This document shows, piece by piece, positions 10,762 to 20,724 of a stretch of 41,854 bases of DNA. A program made the translations under genes and the position numbers. The first letter of the stretch is position 1. The number at the start of each line of letters is the position of its first letter. This DNA comes from CAJBLF01 sp964613015 (GTDB taxonomy: Bacteria; Patescibacteriota; Gracilibacteria; Absconditabacterales; Absconditicoccaceae): positions 1 through 41,854 of the forward strand of contig CAZTFP010000014.1 in assembly GCA_964613015.1 (NCBI GenBank), in the 5' to 3' direction. A model generated the notes under the pieces. The model saw only the letters and a list, made by a program, of their open reading frames with translations. It was not told the DNA's origin and ran no database searches.

Positions 10762-10853
10762 AAAAACATCCTAAGTAGTGGAGAGTGAATATATCAATTT
10801 ATTAACTCTCAACTTTTCAATTTTCAATATTTTAATTATTTAGTTCTCTAAGT

Positions 10854-12218
10854 ATGAATCAAAACAAACTCATAAAAATCCTTACCATCATTGCAAAGAT
10901 ATTTTTTATCTGACTTTTGCTCCAGTTTTTCTTTCAGACTTTTGTCACGTATAGACTATGATTTGACTCGACTATCTGGAAAATTATTTGGATGCGAAAA
11001 GAGATTATTATCATCGGATTGCTTGGATTTTTGGGACGATACTTTTGGAAAAACAAAAATTTCAAAGAATTTTTTGAATCATTTCCTTTGAAAAATTTTG
11101 TACGGGTATTTGTCGCAACTCTTGTGGTGAGTTTTTTGGTATCTGTGTTTATCAATCATACCTGAATCGGAACATGGCTTATGTCCGTCAGATATAGTAT
11201 GATAGGGTTTCTGATTTTTATTGTGTTTTTTACCATCAGTATATTATTTTTTGGTGCCAGAGAAATTAATCTCGTCAAACGATATAGTAGACTTATGAAG
11301 ACGTTATTGGTGGGAAGTTTGATTTGGCGAGGTATACTTTGGCTCATGCCCAATCTATTAAAATTTGCTTGATATAACCAATACAACTATGAGGGAGATG
11401 TCGGTATTGCTCCTCCTGCAGTCTATTATACACAATACGATAGTGGATATGCTCGTGATCAATTTCTCTTTGAAAGACCCATCAGCCGATGATTTTTCTT
11501 GATTGCATTTTGGCCGCTATTTTTTGTTTTGTGTTTCAAAAACAAACCACTGAGAGATAAAATATGACGATGAAGTTTGTATGGAATCGCCATCATATCT
11601 ACATTTTCTAGAGCAGCTTGGGCAGTATGGATACTCCAGACCATCGTTCTGGTCCTCTTACAATTCCCGAAAAAATACTGGAAGATGGCCCTGCGATGAT
11701 TTATTCCACTGTTTTTTGTCTTTGGGATAGTAACATTTCTTGGACAGAAACAAATCATCACAAGAGAATTTTCCAACACCTGACATTTTAGACTCGTGAT
11801 AGAAGCATTTCAGAAAATATGAGAGAGACCTATTTGGTGACAAGGTGCGGGAAGTGCTTGACCAGCATCACATCAGATACAAGGAATCAAAGCATATAAC
11901 CCAGAAAATCAGTACTTACAAATATGGCTAGAATATGGAATTTTGGGATTTTTGGGACGATTATATTTATATTGATATCTTCATTATATCGCATATAAAT
12001 CCTATGAAGAAGAAAAAAATACAGATAACAAAATCACGAAGAAAAGAAAATTGTATTGAACTATTGTCTTTGCATTTGGCGTAGGAATTTTGGGATTGAG
12101 TATCGAAGGATTGGTACTGCAGAGCTTTGTGGATAGAATGATTGTCTATCCGTTTATGGCCTTGTTTGCTATCGCATATGGCTTGTATATAAAAGAAAAA
12201 CATGTACATAATAAATAA
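10854..12218 (+). CDS. O-antigen ligase/polymerase-like membrane protein
   Basis: The 454-residue, very hydrophobic protein has about ten to twelve membrane segments and the Wzy_C-type signature near the C-terminus: FRLVIEAFQKIGERPIWGQG, then YNPENQYLQIWLEYGILGFLG. In this family (WaaL, Wzy and relatives) the large periplasmic loop with Glu/His/Asn joins polysaccharide or glycan chains on a lipid carrier. It follows mraY by 92 bp, so a role in cell-surface glycan assembly is likely, but the substrate cannot be inferred. Many in-frame TGA codons serve as Gly. It ends before a strong bidirectional terminator. Confidence 0.75.
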
Positions 12219-12232
12219 ACACTCTCCTTTTG

Positions 12233-12262
12233 AAAAAAATCGGCAATATGCCGATTTTTTTT
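12233..12262. terminator. Bidirectional terminator
   Basis: ATCGGCA and TGCCGAT pair around ATA, flanked by seven A and eight T. It separates the convergent O-antigen ligase-like gene and the NAD operon. The last bases overlap the stop codon of the minus-strand gene. Confidence 0.85.
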
Positions 12263-13181
12263 ATCCATAAATTGCCTTTTTGATCATCTCTTTGTGATCC
12301 GGAAATGCAAAAATAATATTGTCTAAGTTTTTTGGATCTTCTTCGATTATTGATTTCGCATCATCTCAAGCATTTGCTGTTCATCAGATTATTTTTGCCT
12401 TGAATGCACGGCTTACATTGTGTGCACGAGGATCCCTATTGGGTTCATCTCGTACTCAAAGTTCTTCTACTATCTCTATATCATATCATGTTTCTTCTTT
12501 TACTTCTCTTATAGCCGCATCCTTTCCTCTTTCCCCATAATCATTAAATCATCCTGGTAAGGCTATTCATTCTGGAAAATTTTTTCTTTGGATCAAAATC
12601 AGTTTTCCTACTTCATTCATAAAAACAGCATCTACTACCAAACTAGGAGTTTTTCTTTCTGCATTGAATATTTCTCTAAGTCTTTGAAATGCTCTTATTT
12701 CTCATAAATATTTAACTACTCATGAGGGAAGAACTTTTTCTAACGCCTCAATATTTCTCGTTGCTAAATTTCATCTGATGGTTGATCATTTAACAAACTG
12801 CCTTATTTCAAGAGGTATGATTTTTTTATCGGTACCTTTAAATACTTCTTGTACTCGAGCATTACCTGTGAGTATATATTGAAAATCAGGTGCATTATTG
12901 AATATATAATTCCTCCATTTTTCATTGTCTCACAGATCAGGCACTGGCAAAATTTCTACGTCAATATTTTGCAAAACCTCCTGTGCACTCAGCTCAATCA
13001 TATGTTTTCTTTCTTCATATGTAAAAGGATTTTCGCTAGTAAACTCCTTATTGGCTGATCCTACTCAGATAATAATTTTTGTTATTCACTGAGCAATTCA
13101 TTGCCTAATGCCATCGACTTGACCAGCATGTAATCCTGGTTGAGCACGAGTAATAAATAATCCTGTTTTTTCTGTTGTCAT
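12261..13181 (-). CDS. NMN adenylyltransferase-NUDIX protein, paralogue 1 (NUDIX intact, HxGH altered)
   Basis: Two-domain protein of 306 residues. Residues 1-170 resemble the NadM nucleotidyltransferase (TGLFITRAQPGLHAGQ, GVGSANKEF, NPFTYEERKHMIE). Residues 180-306 form a NUDIX hydrolase with a full box GFNDYGERGKDAAIREVKEE (211-230, then TG), matching Gx5Ex7REUxEExGU. In the nucleotide-binding motif HxGH the last His is replaced: H18-A-G-Q21. The family combines NMN/NaMN adenylylation with ADP-ribose pyrophosphatase activity; here adenylylation may be weak while NUDIX activity should be intact. It is last in the operon nadE-nadK-paralogue 2-paralogue 1, 11 bp after its paralogue. About 15 Gly are TGA. 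Confidence 0.85.
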
Positions 13182-13192
13182 CTTTCATATTA

Positions 13193-14113
13193 TTAAAAAT
13201 TAAAATGTACAAATGCATCTTTGATCATTTTTTTATGATCAGGGAAAGCAAAATCTATATAATCTATATCACGAGGATCTATTTTTATTACACTTTTATT
13301 TCCTGTACCTCGTGGGATTTTTCATCATACTATCTCAGCAAAATAGACCGCACTGATATTATGATCGCGAGGGTCTCTAGAGAGATTATCATAGATTCAT
13401 ACGAGTCTTTTTATTTTAACATCTGCTCAAGTTTCCTGTTTTACTTTCCTGATACAGGCAGCTTCTGTACTTTCTCCATAATCAACGAATCCTCCAGGTA
13501 ATGCTATTCATTGAGGTTCATTAGTCCTTTGGATCAAAACCAATCTTCTTTCTTCATCATAAAAAACCGCATCAGTAACGATATTGGGAGTTACTTTTTC
13601 ATCTTTAAAGATAGTTCTCAACCTCTCAAATGCTTGTATTTCTTGCAAATATTCTACAACGGTTTTGCAAAGTACTTGATAAAGATAGTGATAATCTCCC
13701 ATAGATATTTTATTTCTTATCACTGAAGCTCTCGTGTTGGTCGTGACACTTGTCTGGAAAAAATCCTTGTCTGCATCTTTGAATCACTCCCAAACCATAG
13801 GATTTGAGCTAATGATAGTATCAAAAGGAGGAAGATTTTTGAGAATATAATTTTTCCATTGTTGACCGTCATTGGAGTGTGGTATTGGATAAATATCCAT
13901 AATAATATTGGGAAGAAAAGCTTTCAATGATAATTCTATCATATGCCTTCTTTCCTGATAGGTAAATGGATTATCTTTGGTAAATTCTTTATCTGCTGAT
14001 CCTACTCATATGATTATTTTATCTATTCATGCATTCATAGCTTCCTGTATACTATCAATATGTCCATCATGAAACCCAGGTTGACAACGGGTAATAAAGA
14101 GTCATGTTTTCAT
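13193..14113 (-). CDS. NMN adenylyltransferase-NUDIX protein, paralogue 2 (HxGH intact, NUDIX altered)
   Basis: Also 306 residues and clearly a tandem duplicate of the next gene. The adenylyltransferase domain keeps the HxGH motif (H15-D-G-H18 in RCQPGFHDGHID) and GVGSADKEFTKDNPFTY, so it is the better candidate for making NaAD or NAD from NaMN/NMN. The NUDIX box is degenerate: R222-K-V-K-Q-E-T-G229 replaces REUxEExG, losing two of the Glu that bind metal or act in catalysis. The NUDIX domain is therefore likely inactive or only ligand-binding. It starts 19 bp after nadK on the same transcript. The protein ends FVHFNF at a TAA. Confidence 0.85.
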
Positions 14114-14132
14114 TATAGTTTTGGATTATAAT

Positions 14133-14933
14133 CTAAAAATCTTCTCTAAGTAATTTTTGTTCGGCCAACAACATTCTCTTGGTATCGAATGAAGTGTCTT
14201 TGGGGAAAGCGATATTTACATAATGTAATGTTGGACTAATAGTGAGTTCTTGGACATCATCTACTCTTCCCCCATACCCATCGACACCAACCATTACTGG
14301 AGTTCTTCACTTGATAGTAATATGTACATTTTCTGGTTTGAGAATAGTATGTCCAAATGGTAATGCTGCTAATCCACTTATGCCCCACAATTGACTTCCT
14401 GCTGGCATCAAAGGTCATCAGTTATTGAGCCAATAAGCAGAACTTCCCATAGCTGTAGAGATGATTACTCCCGAACCATGGAATCTTTTTTTTATCTGAG
14501 TGGAGTTGATATCGAATTTGAAATAATCAAGCATATTTCCTCAGACCACTACATCATTGATGGCATATTTTATCTCTGTACTTGAATCATTTTTCACTAT
14601 TTCTACTTTCATTAGATTCGCTTTTACTACTTCAAGTTCTTCAATTTTTTTGGGTATATCTTTGAGAATGATATCATTGAGAAGAAATCACAAGGTCCCA
14701 CAATTTACTCAAAAAAATAATTTATTGTCTTCTGGAGATTTACTAAAATCATAGTGTTTCTTGATGGTATCTAGCATAAAACCATCTCATCATCAGACAA
14801 GATATGCGTTAGCTTTTGATTCGTCATCAGTAATGAGCGTATTGTAGAGTCAGCTTTCTATCTGTTTTTGAAGTGCCTGAGCTTTGGGCCTATTGATATC
14901 CATGATAGGATAGTAGATCATTTTGTTTTCCAT
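14133..14933 (-). CDS. nadK: NAD kinase
   Basis: Phosphorylates NAD to NADP in the cytoplasm. The 266-residue protein has the GGGDGFML motif (residues 47-54, three Gly in a row coded by TGA), VNCGTLGFL, the AINDVVV motif, and HGSGVIISTAMGSSAYWLNN followed by GGPL, the Gly-rich region of the family; the usual DG before the strand is GSG here. A VGVDGYG motif lies in the C-terminal part. It sits 43 bp after nadE and 19 bp before the NadM-NUDIX paralogue, so one transcript covers the last steps of NADP synthesis. Confidence 0.9.
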
Positions 14934-14976
14934 AATCAACGAAGGTTAAAAAATAAAAGAGAGATTCTGATATTTA

Positions 14977-16608
14977 CTATTCAACAATCGGATATAATCT
15001 TCATATACCGACTGATCTTTCTTTGAGTTTGATGACTGGTGGAGCTTGTCTGATTTTAAATTCATTTATCTTGATTCTTTTTCTCATCGCTTTCACTTCT
15101 TCGAGATCTAAGTGATGTTTTTTTGTAATATCTTGGATATTTCCTCCAAACTGTAACTCCTCTATAGCGTCTGAAACCTTCATATAGTCGAATGGATCTA
15201 CTTGTCATTCAGCCAATTCTGCAGAAGCTTTTCTGGTGATAATTCATTCAGGGATGATTTCTTTGCGAGCATGTTCATTGATGTATTTGGAAAGATCATA
15301 GATTTCTCTTTTGTTGAGATCCCCTATCAATGACAATCATCCAATAAGATCACCATAGAGTGTTCCATATCCCATAGCAAGTTCTGTCTTATTTGAATTA
15401 TTTATAACCATACCATTTACGTCGTTTGCAATATTCATAAGAATCATACCTCTGATACGTGCTTGGATGTTTTCGTGAGTTATTCATTCAGGTTTTTTTC
15501 CCAATTTTTCTTCTCCAAATTTTTCAAATCATTGTAGGAGTTCTTGTATCTCTCCTACCTTCAATGTTATTCATAAAGTATCTGCTAATTGTTTAGCTAG
15601 TTCTCGTGAGTCATTACTATTGAACTTGGTAGGCATATAGATGGCATGAATATGTTCTGGAGAAAGTACTTGTGAAAGAATATAGAGACTCAATGCAGAA
15701 TCTATACCACCGGAAAGCCCTATCACCACATCATTGATTCCTGTCTTTGTGAGATAGTCCTTGAGTCAGAGTTTCATAGCTTCGATCATAGATGACTGAG
15801 GATGTTCGTTTTCAAATAGTACATCGTAGGTATATTCATGGCATTTTTTGTCTGTATCTACGATACTTATATCTTCTTGAAATCTTTTACTCATGTGTTG
15901 GAGACATGCATCAGGCGTCATCACCATGCTTGCCCCATCAAAAACCAATTCATCCTGAGCCCCCACTTGATTGACATAGACCATGTATGCATTCATATCT
16001 CTTGCATGTTTTTCGAGAAGTCTCATTCTTTTTTTGAGTTTATCTGTAGTATATGGAGAACTAGAAATATTGAATATAACATCAACATCTTTGTCTTTAT
16101 ATGCTTGAATGGGTTTAACTTCATAATTATCATCCCAAATATCTTCGCAGATTGTGATTGCTCACTTGAGGTCTTGTGCTATCTTGAAGGTGAGTCCTTC
16201 AGTGCCTGGAGCGAAATATCTTTGTTCAAAAAATACGTCGTAATTGGGCAGCAGTCTTTTGTGATAGATCTGAATATCTTTTCCTATGATAGCTGCTGCA
16301 TTATATTTTTTCATCTCTCCTGAAGGCAATACTTCAGATTCGTTATAATCGATACATCCAAGAATCACTTTGAGATTTTCATTGGTCTGACTTACTAAAT
16401 CTCTGATTCTGTAGATCACCTCTTTTTGTCTTTTGAGCAATTCTTCATCATCCAACAAATCATTGAGTGGATATCATGTAATAGCCATCTCAGGGAATAC
16501 TATCACATCAGCATCATTACCGATCTGTCTTATAGTATCTTCTATTTTCTGAGTATTCTTTTCGATGTCTCAGAGTTTAGTGTTGATTTGTGCTAATCAA
16601 ATTTTCAT
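14977..16608 (-). CDS. nadE: Glutamine-hydrolysing NAD+ synthase
   Basis: Amidates NaAD to NAD using glutamine and ATP. The 543-residue protein joins an N-terminal nitrilase-like glutaminase (E40 in FPEMAITGYP, K117 in IYHKRLLP, C154 in ITICEDIWDD) to a C-terminal synthetase with the PP-loop GLSGGIDSA (297-305) and NKTELAMGYGTLYGD. Length and order match bacterial two-domain NadE. The ORF-breaking TGA codons encode Gly throughout, and the protein ends GRLYPIVE at TAG. It is the first gene of the nadE-nadK-nadM-nadM operon and has the palindromic operator 21 bp upstream of its ATG, so it is probably NAD-regulated. Confidence 0.92.
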
Positions 16609-16628
16609 GGGCTAATGGTTATTAAGTA

Positions 16629-16645
16629 AATGTAATATATACAAT
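16629..16645 (-). promoter_or_regulatory. Operator palindrome 1, upstream of nadE
   Basis: AATGTA-ATATA-TACAAT, one of a family of 17-bp palindromes in this region. On the + strand it is followed by AAGTAGAG, as are the sites before pncA and (as AAGTAGAA) the PP2C operon. It ends 21 bp from the nadE ATG. Confidence 0.6.
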
Positions 16646-16740
16646 AAGTAGAGAGTAAAAAAATAAATACATTTTTATTGCTATTTTTACTTTCATCTTC
16701 AGTATGAAATATAATGATTTTTTTGCAAAAATCAATAGAT

Positions 16741-16757
16741 AATGTACTTTTTACAGT
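16741..16757 (-). promoter_or_regulatory. Operator-like palindrome 2, nadE/pncB interval
   Basis: AATGTA-CTTTT-TACAGT keeps the TGTA-N5-TACA core. It lies 112 bp upstream of operator 1 and could be a second nadE site. The weaker right arm and greater distance lower confidence. Confidence 0.4.
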
Positions 16758-16763
16758 AATTAA

Positions 16764-16790
16764 AATACTCCGCATAAGAAGCAGAGTATT
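16764..16790 (-). terminator. Terminator of the pncA-pncB operon
   Basis: On the minus strand AATACTCTGC and GCGGAGTATT form a 10-bp stem (one T-G pair) with a 7-base loop, followed by TTTTAATT. It lies 16 bp beyond the pncB stop. Confidence 0.65.
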
Positions 16791-16806
16791 AGTATATATT
16801 CTATGA

Positions 16807-18477
16807 TTAGCAGAGAATACCATGACCTATTCTCACCAATTCTTCATAGACATGTTTCTTCCCCTCTTGGGTAGTGATCATACTATAAGGAGATTGTCAT
16901 CATAGAGCGTTGTTGGTTTGATTAAATCGTAATGTGAACGTTTCTTTGTCACCGAAGACCTCTTCTCCAAGATTAGATAATTTTTTTATAGATAAATAGT
17001 CATCCAAATTACTTAATAATCTATCTCTTACTTCTTCGTGTATTTTTCTAGTGAGATCGCTTTCTCTCGTTTCTAACTTTGCTAAATCAAAGGTCTTCAA
17101 TAATTGATTTCTTGCATCAGTGACTGCTTGGATATCGTTATCATCGTAATTCAACATTCCCTCGCTGTATACGTTGTGTAATAATCTTTCTCACTGAACT
17201 TCTTCATCTTCTTGTACTATATATCTTATACCATCTCTGATTTCGATATTTGTATCTCCTGGAATAGGTTCTTTATCGATATCGTTGGAAAGTTTTCCTG
17301 TCGCTCAATCTTCAGTGTCAGTAAGTTTATATGCTGCTGACAATGCGTCTCTCGTTTTGTTTCTTGCAACTAACAATCATCCAAGTCCGTATTGAATAAA
17401 ATCTTTTGGATTGAATCCGGCAGCAATGACTGCATCTTCTACACGTCTTACATCATCAACCGTAGAAATATCTGCTACTACTATTTTATCTAATTTGGGA
17501 TCGAGCATATCATGTTCTTGTAATTTCTTGAGTGCATAGACTGCTTGATCAGCAAGATCTCCGCTGTCTAATCTCATGCCAATAATTTTTCCAGTATTTC
17601 TATATTTCTTTTTTAATGCAACTATTTTGTCTATTCCCTTGTAGGAATCTACCAGGTCTACGAGTAATGCTATTTTGTCACATTTTTCTATAGCATTGAT
17701 GAATGCCTCGTTCTCTGTAGGATAACAAGCAAAATATCTATGTGCTGTTGTTCCTCCACTAAGTATTTGTGGATATACTAATGCAGCTGTATCATTTGAT
17801 GTACTTGTTAATCAACCACCTACGATATTTGCTTCTGCTGCATCTAAGTGAAAATCTTCATTGGGAGCTGCTCTTTTACCAAACTCAGCTACTCTTCATT
17901 GTCCTATAATCTCTTCTAAATAGTGAGCGTCAGTTGCTACTATACTTTTGAAAAATGCTCTGAGAAATAGTGGTTCATAGGTAGCTGCTAGCTCCCCTGG
18001 TCAAGAAACAAGCATTGCTGGCTCTTTGGGTTTGAGTACCGTACCATCAGCAACTGCCTTGATATCTAAGGGAATAAATCCACCATTATCTACAACCTCC
18101 TGCCACATATCTGCATCGAAATATCCGTTACCTCATCTCGCCTTCTGATCTGCATAAAATGCTTTGGCAAAATCAAGTTCTGTTTGGGTGATTTTAATTC
18201 ATAAAATATCCTTTAATGTGCTTCTGATACCATCTACAACCACATACTCTTTATTGGGAGATCTTCTAAATGAGAGTGAGAATGTTTCTCTTTTTTTAGA
18301 TTTTTCTTTTCACTTCAAAAAATTCATAGTCCTATTGTAAGCATCAGTCTGAATGATTTTGTTTTTTTTGGCGATATCTTTTCTGACGTGTACGTCAGTA
18401 ATTTGTTGATATTCTTCAAAGGTAATCTCAGGAAACTCCTGTAATTTTGCTTTGTAGGATATTGTATCGAATGTCAT
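16807..18477 (-). CDS. pncB: Nicotinate phosphoribosyltransferase
   Basis: Makes nicotinate mononucleotide from nicotinate and PRPP, the committed step of the Preiss-Handler pathway. The 556-residue protein shows SGPGELAATYEPLFLRAFFK, AEFGKRAAPNEDFHLDA, GGTTAHRYFACYPTENEAF (GTxAH motif), IIGMRLDSGDLADQA and a phosphate-binding-like QYGLGGLLVARNKTRD, consistent with the NAPRTase/NamPRTase fold. Length is at the upper end of the family. Preference for nicotinate is inferred from the adjacent nicotinamidase gene 41 bp upstream; nicotinamide use cannot be excluded. Gly codons include many TGA, so it is a native-code gene, unlike the phospho-signalling genes further up. Confidence 0.88.
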
Positions 18478-18518
18478 GGGAATGGGTGGTTAAAAAATAA
18501 ATAGATAGTGAGTAAAGA

Positions 18519-19340
18519 TTAGTCAGCGAATTTTTTTTCTAAGATCTTGAATACCTCTGAAGAAGAAATACATCTGACACCATTTTCTTGTAATGTTACC
18601 ATCATCGCGTCGGTTGTTTCTTGTGCGACTCCTCTAATTGCTTCTTGTACTAGATATACTTGGTATCATTTCTTCTGGCCATCAAGCGCCGTATTACCTA
18701 CACAATAATCGGTTGCTACTCCTCAGATAAGAAGGATTTTTTTTCCTTTCTTGGTAAGTTCGGTGTCCAATGATGTTTCGTCGAATCCGCTGTATGCTTC
18801 TCTTGCGGGATTGGTTCATTTGATGATTTTCAGATCAAAATCTTTTTCATTCAATGGGTCAGAAAGTTGTACTCACTGAGTTCATGCGATTCCATGATCT
18901 GGTCGTAACATCTGTGATCCTGTTCCGTTTATTGCTAATTCCTTCAAAAATGTTTGTAATTCAGCTACCGTGAATTCAGCTCTTTCGCTTAATCCATTTT
19001 CTTCATTAGTTCGATTTGCTACTTCAAAGTAATTGATAGTGTCAAACGGTTTCTTGTCTTTGTAATTTGCTGCCAATGAAATGTGACCAATCGGATGCTC
19101 TTCCAAGACATTGATCATGGTGATACCATAATACTTACATGCCTGCATGATTTTTTTGGTTCCATGAGCAGCTAATTCGCCTTCGTTGACATACAATTCT
19201 TGAAGATCGGAATTTTCAAATGTCTGTGTATTATCTACACTTATCATCGCCACATCTTCTACGTCGACACAATCGTCCAAAGTAATTCTCTTTGCCAAGC
19301 TTTCCTTGGTTTGTGTTTTTTCGAGCGTTGTTGTTTCCAT
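18519..19340 (-). CDS. pncA: Nicotinamidase
   Basis: Hydrolyses nicotinamide to nicotinate and ammonia. The 273-residue isochorismatase-fold protein has the catalytic Asp region MISVDNTQTFEN, metal-ligand His residues in EEHPIGHISLA, PDHGIAGTQG (the family PDHCxxGTxG with Cys replaced by Gly), the Lys region KIIKGT, and GGVATDYCVGNTALDG with the nucleophilic Cys. About 35 residues precede the core fold. Several Gly are TGA; the standard-code frame stops at PDHGIA. It leads the pncA-pncB transcript, and its promoter carries an operator between the -35 region and a TATAAT box. Confidence 0.9.
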
Positions 19341-19370
19341 GATTTTAAGGGTAAGAGTATAAAAAAGAGT

Positions 19371-19393
19371 ATTATAATTGTACTATATACAAT
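19371..19393 (-). promoter_or_regulatory. pncA promoter with operator palindrome 3
   Basis: The minus-strand -10 TATAAT occupies 19371-19376, 30 bp from the pncA ATG. Directly upstream is the perfect-arm palindrome ATTGTA-CTATA-TACAAT (19377-19393), placed between -10 and the -35 region, the classic repressor position. Confidence 0.65.
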
Positions 19394-19411
19394 AAGTAGA
19401 GGTGAAAAAAA

Positions 19412-19750
19412 TTAGAATGGAATAGTGAATTTTATAGTTGTTGTACCCGTATAGGATTCGCTATATCCAGGGAAGTCAGAAGTAACCTTAACATCTTCAT
19501 ATCCTAATGCTTTCAATAAAGCCGAGATGTCTTTGTCTGGGTCTGTACAAACATCTGATTTCAATACTATCTCGATTCTTTTTTCATACGCTGCTACAGT
19601 TTCACGGATTTTCTGATCAAGAGCAGCTTGTGTTTTTTCGCTTACTTTGTGTTGTATAGCTTGGAATCTTTCTTCTGCAGACATAGTTTTGAGCATGTCT
19701 GATGATTGCTTTGCTGTTAACATGGATATGTCGGTCAAGGAATAAAGCAT
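19412..19750 (-). CDS. Unknown 112-residue protein under paired operators
   Basis: I do not recognise this protein. It begins MLYSLTDISMLTAKQSSDML, has a helical middle (EERFQAIQHKVSEKTQAALD to AYEKRIEIVLKSD) and ends in a short alpha-beta part with GYEDVKVTSDFPGYSES and a final beta-like TIKFTIPF. No signal peptide or membrane segment is seen. It has only a few glycines, none TGA, so codon use is uninformative. It has its own promoter region with two operator palindromes, the same arrangement as before the radical SAM gene, and lies between the vWA operon and pncA-pncB. That makes it a member of the putative NAD regulon. Confidence 0.65.
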   Translation of the reverse strand: MLYSLTDISMLTAKQSSDMLKTMSAEERFQAIQHKVSEKTQAALDQKIRETVAAYEKRIEIVLKSDVCTDPDKDISALLKALGYEDVKVTSDFPGYSESYTGTTTIKFTIPF

Positions 19751-19777
19751 TTTTATATAGGACTTATCACTCGACTA

Positions 19778-19794
19778 ATTGTAGTATATACAAT
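19778..19794 (-). promoter_or_regulatory. Operator palindrome 4 (proximal site of a pair)
   Basis: ATTGTA-GTATA-TACAAT, a perfect 6-bp inverted repeat, 27 bp upstream of the unknown 112-residue gene. A minus-strand TATACT lies inside it and could be the -10 box. Confidence 0.65.
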
Positions 19795-19815
19795 TTCTAT
19801 TAAATTGCAAGAGAA

Positions 19816-19832
19816 AATGTATTTTTTACAAT
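19816..19832 (-). promoter_or_regulatory. Operator palindrome 5 (distal site of a pair)
   Basis: AATGTA-TTTTT-TACAAT, followed by AAG. It starts exactly 38 bp from the start of palindrome 4; the same spacing occurs at 24817/24855. Confidence 0.6.
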
Positions 19833-19835
19833 AAG

Positions 19836-19863
19836 AAAAACCCGTGCTGAAATACAACACGGG
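19836..19863 (-). terminator. Terminator of the PP2C-kinase-hydrolase-vWA operon
   Basis: On the minus strand CCCGTGTTG and CAGCACGGG form a 9-bp stem around TATTT, followed by five T. It lies 42 bp after the vWA stop codon and isolates the operon from the next promoter. Confidence 0.8.
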
Positions 19864-19905
19864 AAATTAGTATAAAGTACCTAAGCAAAAAGAAAAACTA
19901 TTTGC

Positions 19906-20697
19906 TTATCCACCAAACCCACCTAAGTTTGTTTGGCTAAAATGAGCAGCACTTTGGCTGGCTCGTACAGCACTCTGAGAAAACATCTGGAATGCTTTAC
20001 GGATTTCACTTGGATTGGCATTTGCAGTCAATATCCAGCGATCTGGGATTCCCATTTCACCAAATACTTGATTGAAATTACAAGATCCATTATCGAATCC
20101 CATAGCAGCAACGATATGATCTTCACTTCTCAGCATATCACCAACGATCTTTTTGACGTCAGCTGCAGTACTGGTGTGTGAATGACAATCATCACCATCA
20201 GTCAGAAGCAAAGTAATCGTCCTTACTTGGATACCGTTATTTTTGAAATCCTGAGATTTGGCGATAACGGTAGCTAATAATTTAGCTGTTTCATCAAACA
20301 AAGGGGTGCCTCCATTGGCGTCATAATTACTGGAATCCATCTTGGGAACTAAGGAAAGTGGTGTATAAGGATACAGAACTTTTCCATTGAGATACTTGTT
20401 GATAACTTCGATATTGTCCTGTTGCTTACTTTCAAGCAAAGCCTGGATCAACATATTGTGTCCATCCCTTATGGGCTGAGAATTGCCAGCCATACGGATA
20501 GAACCAGAATCATCAACTAGTATATTGAGCAGAATAACTTCGCTCGATCGTACCGAATCAATCGGCACACCAAGCCCCTGTTGAATAATCGCTCCAATAT
20601 CCGGAATCTTGGTTAATGCGTTCAAAGAACCACTACTAAGATCTCCCTCTTCATGGGCATTCTGCAAGAGATTTACATTGTTTGCACTATTTGACAT
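19906..20697 (-). CDS. TerY-like vWA domain protein
   Basis: The 263-residue protein is a single von Willebrand A domain with a full MIDAS: D62-x-S64-x-S66 in VDDSGS, T131 in NGGTPLFDE, and D167 in LLLTDGDD. Such cytoplasmic vWA proteins bind divalent metal and partner proteins. TerY-type vWA proteins are typically encoded with a PP2C phosphatase and a kinase, as here. It is the last gene of the minus-strand operon. None of its roughly 22 glycines is TGA, and it has a textbook Shine-Dalgarno (AGGAGG about 8 bp before the ATG), both unlike the flanking native genes. TerY membership is by architecture and context, not by a profile search. Confidence 0.8.
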   Translation of the reverse strand: MSNSANNVNLLQNAHEEGDLSSGSLNALTKIPDIGAIIQQGLGVPIDSVRSSEVILLNILVDDSGSIRMAGNSQPIRDGHNMLIQALLESKQQDNIEVINKYLNGKVLYPYTPLSLVPKMDSSNYDANGGTPLFDETAKLLATVIAKSQDFKNNGIQVRTITLLLTDGDDCHSHTSTAADVKKIVGDMLRSEDHIVAAMGFDNGSCNFNQVFGEMGIPDRWILTANANPSEIRKAFQMFSQSAVRASQSAAHFSQTNLGGFGG

Positions 20698-20724
20698 GTT
20701 TTTGTCCTCCTAAATTTTTATGGG

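Noticed and set aside
16621..16700. The repeated TACAATAAGTAG stretches as CRISPR or other direct repeats.
   Set aside because: The copies are in separate promoters, not arrayed with spacers, and their symmetry and position fit operators.
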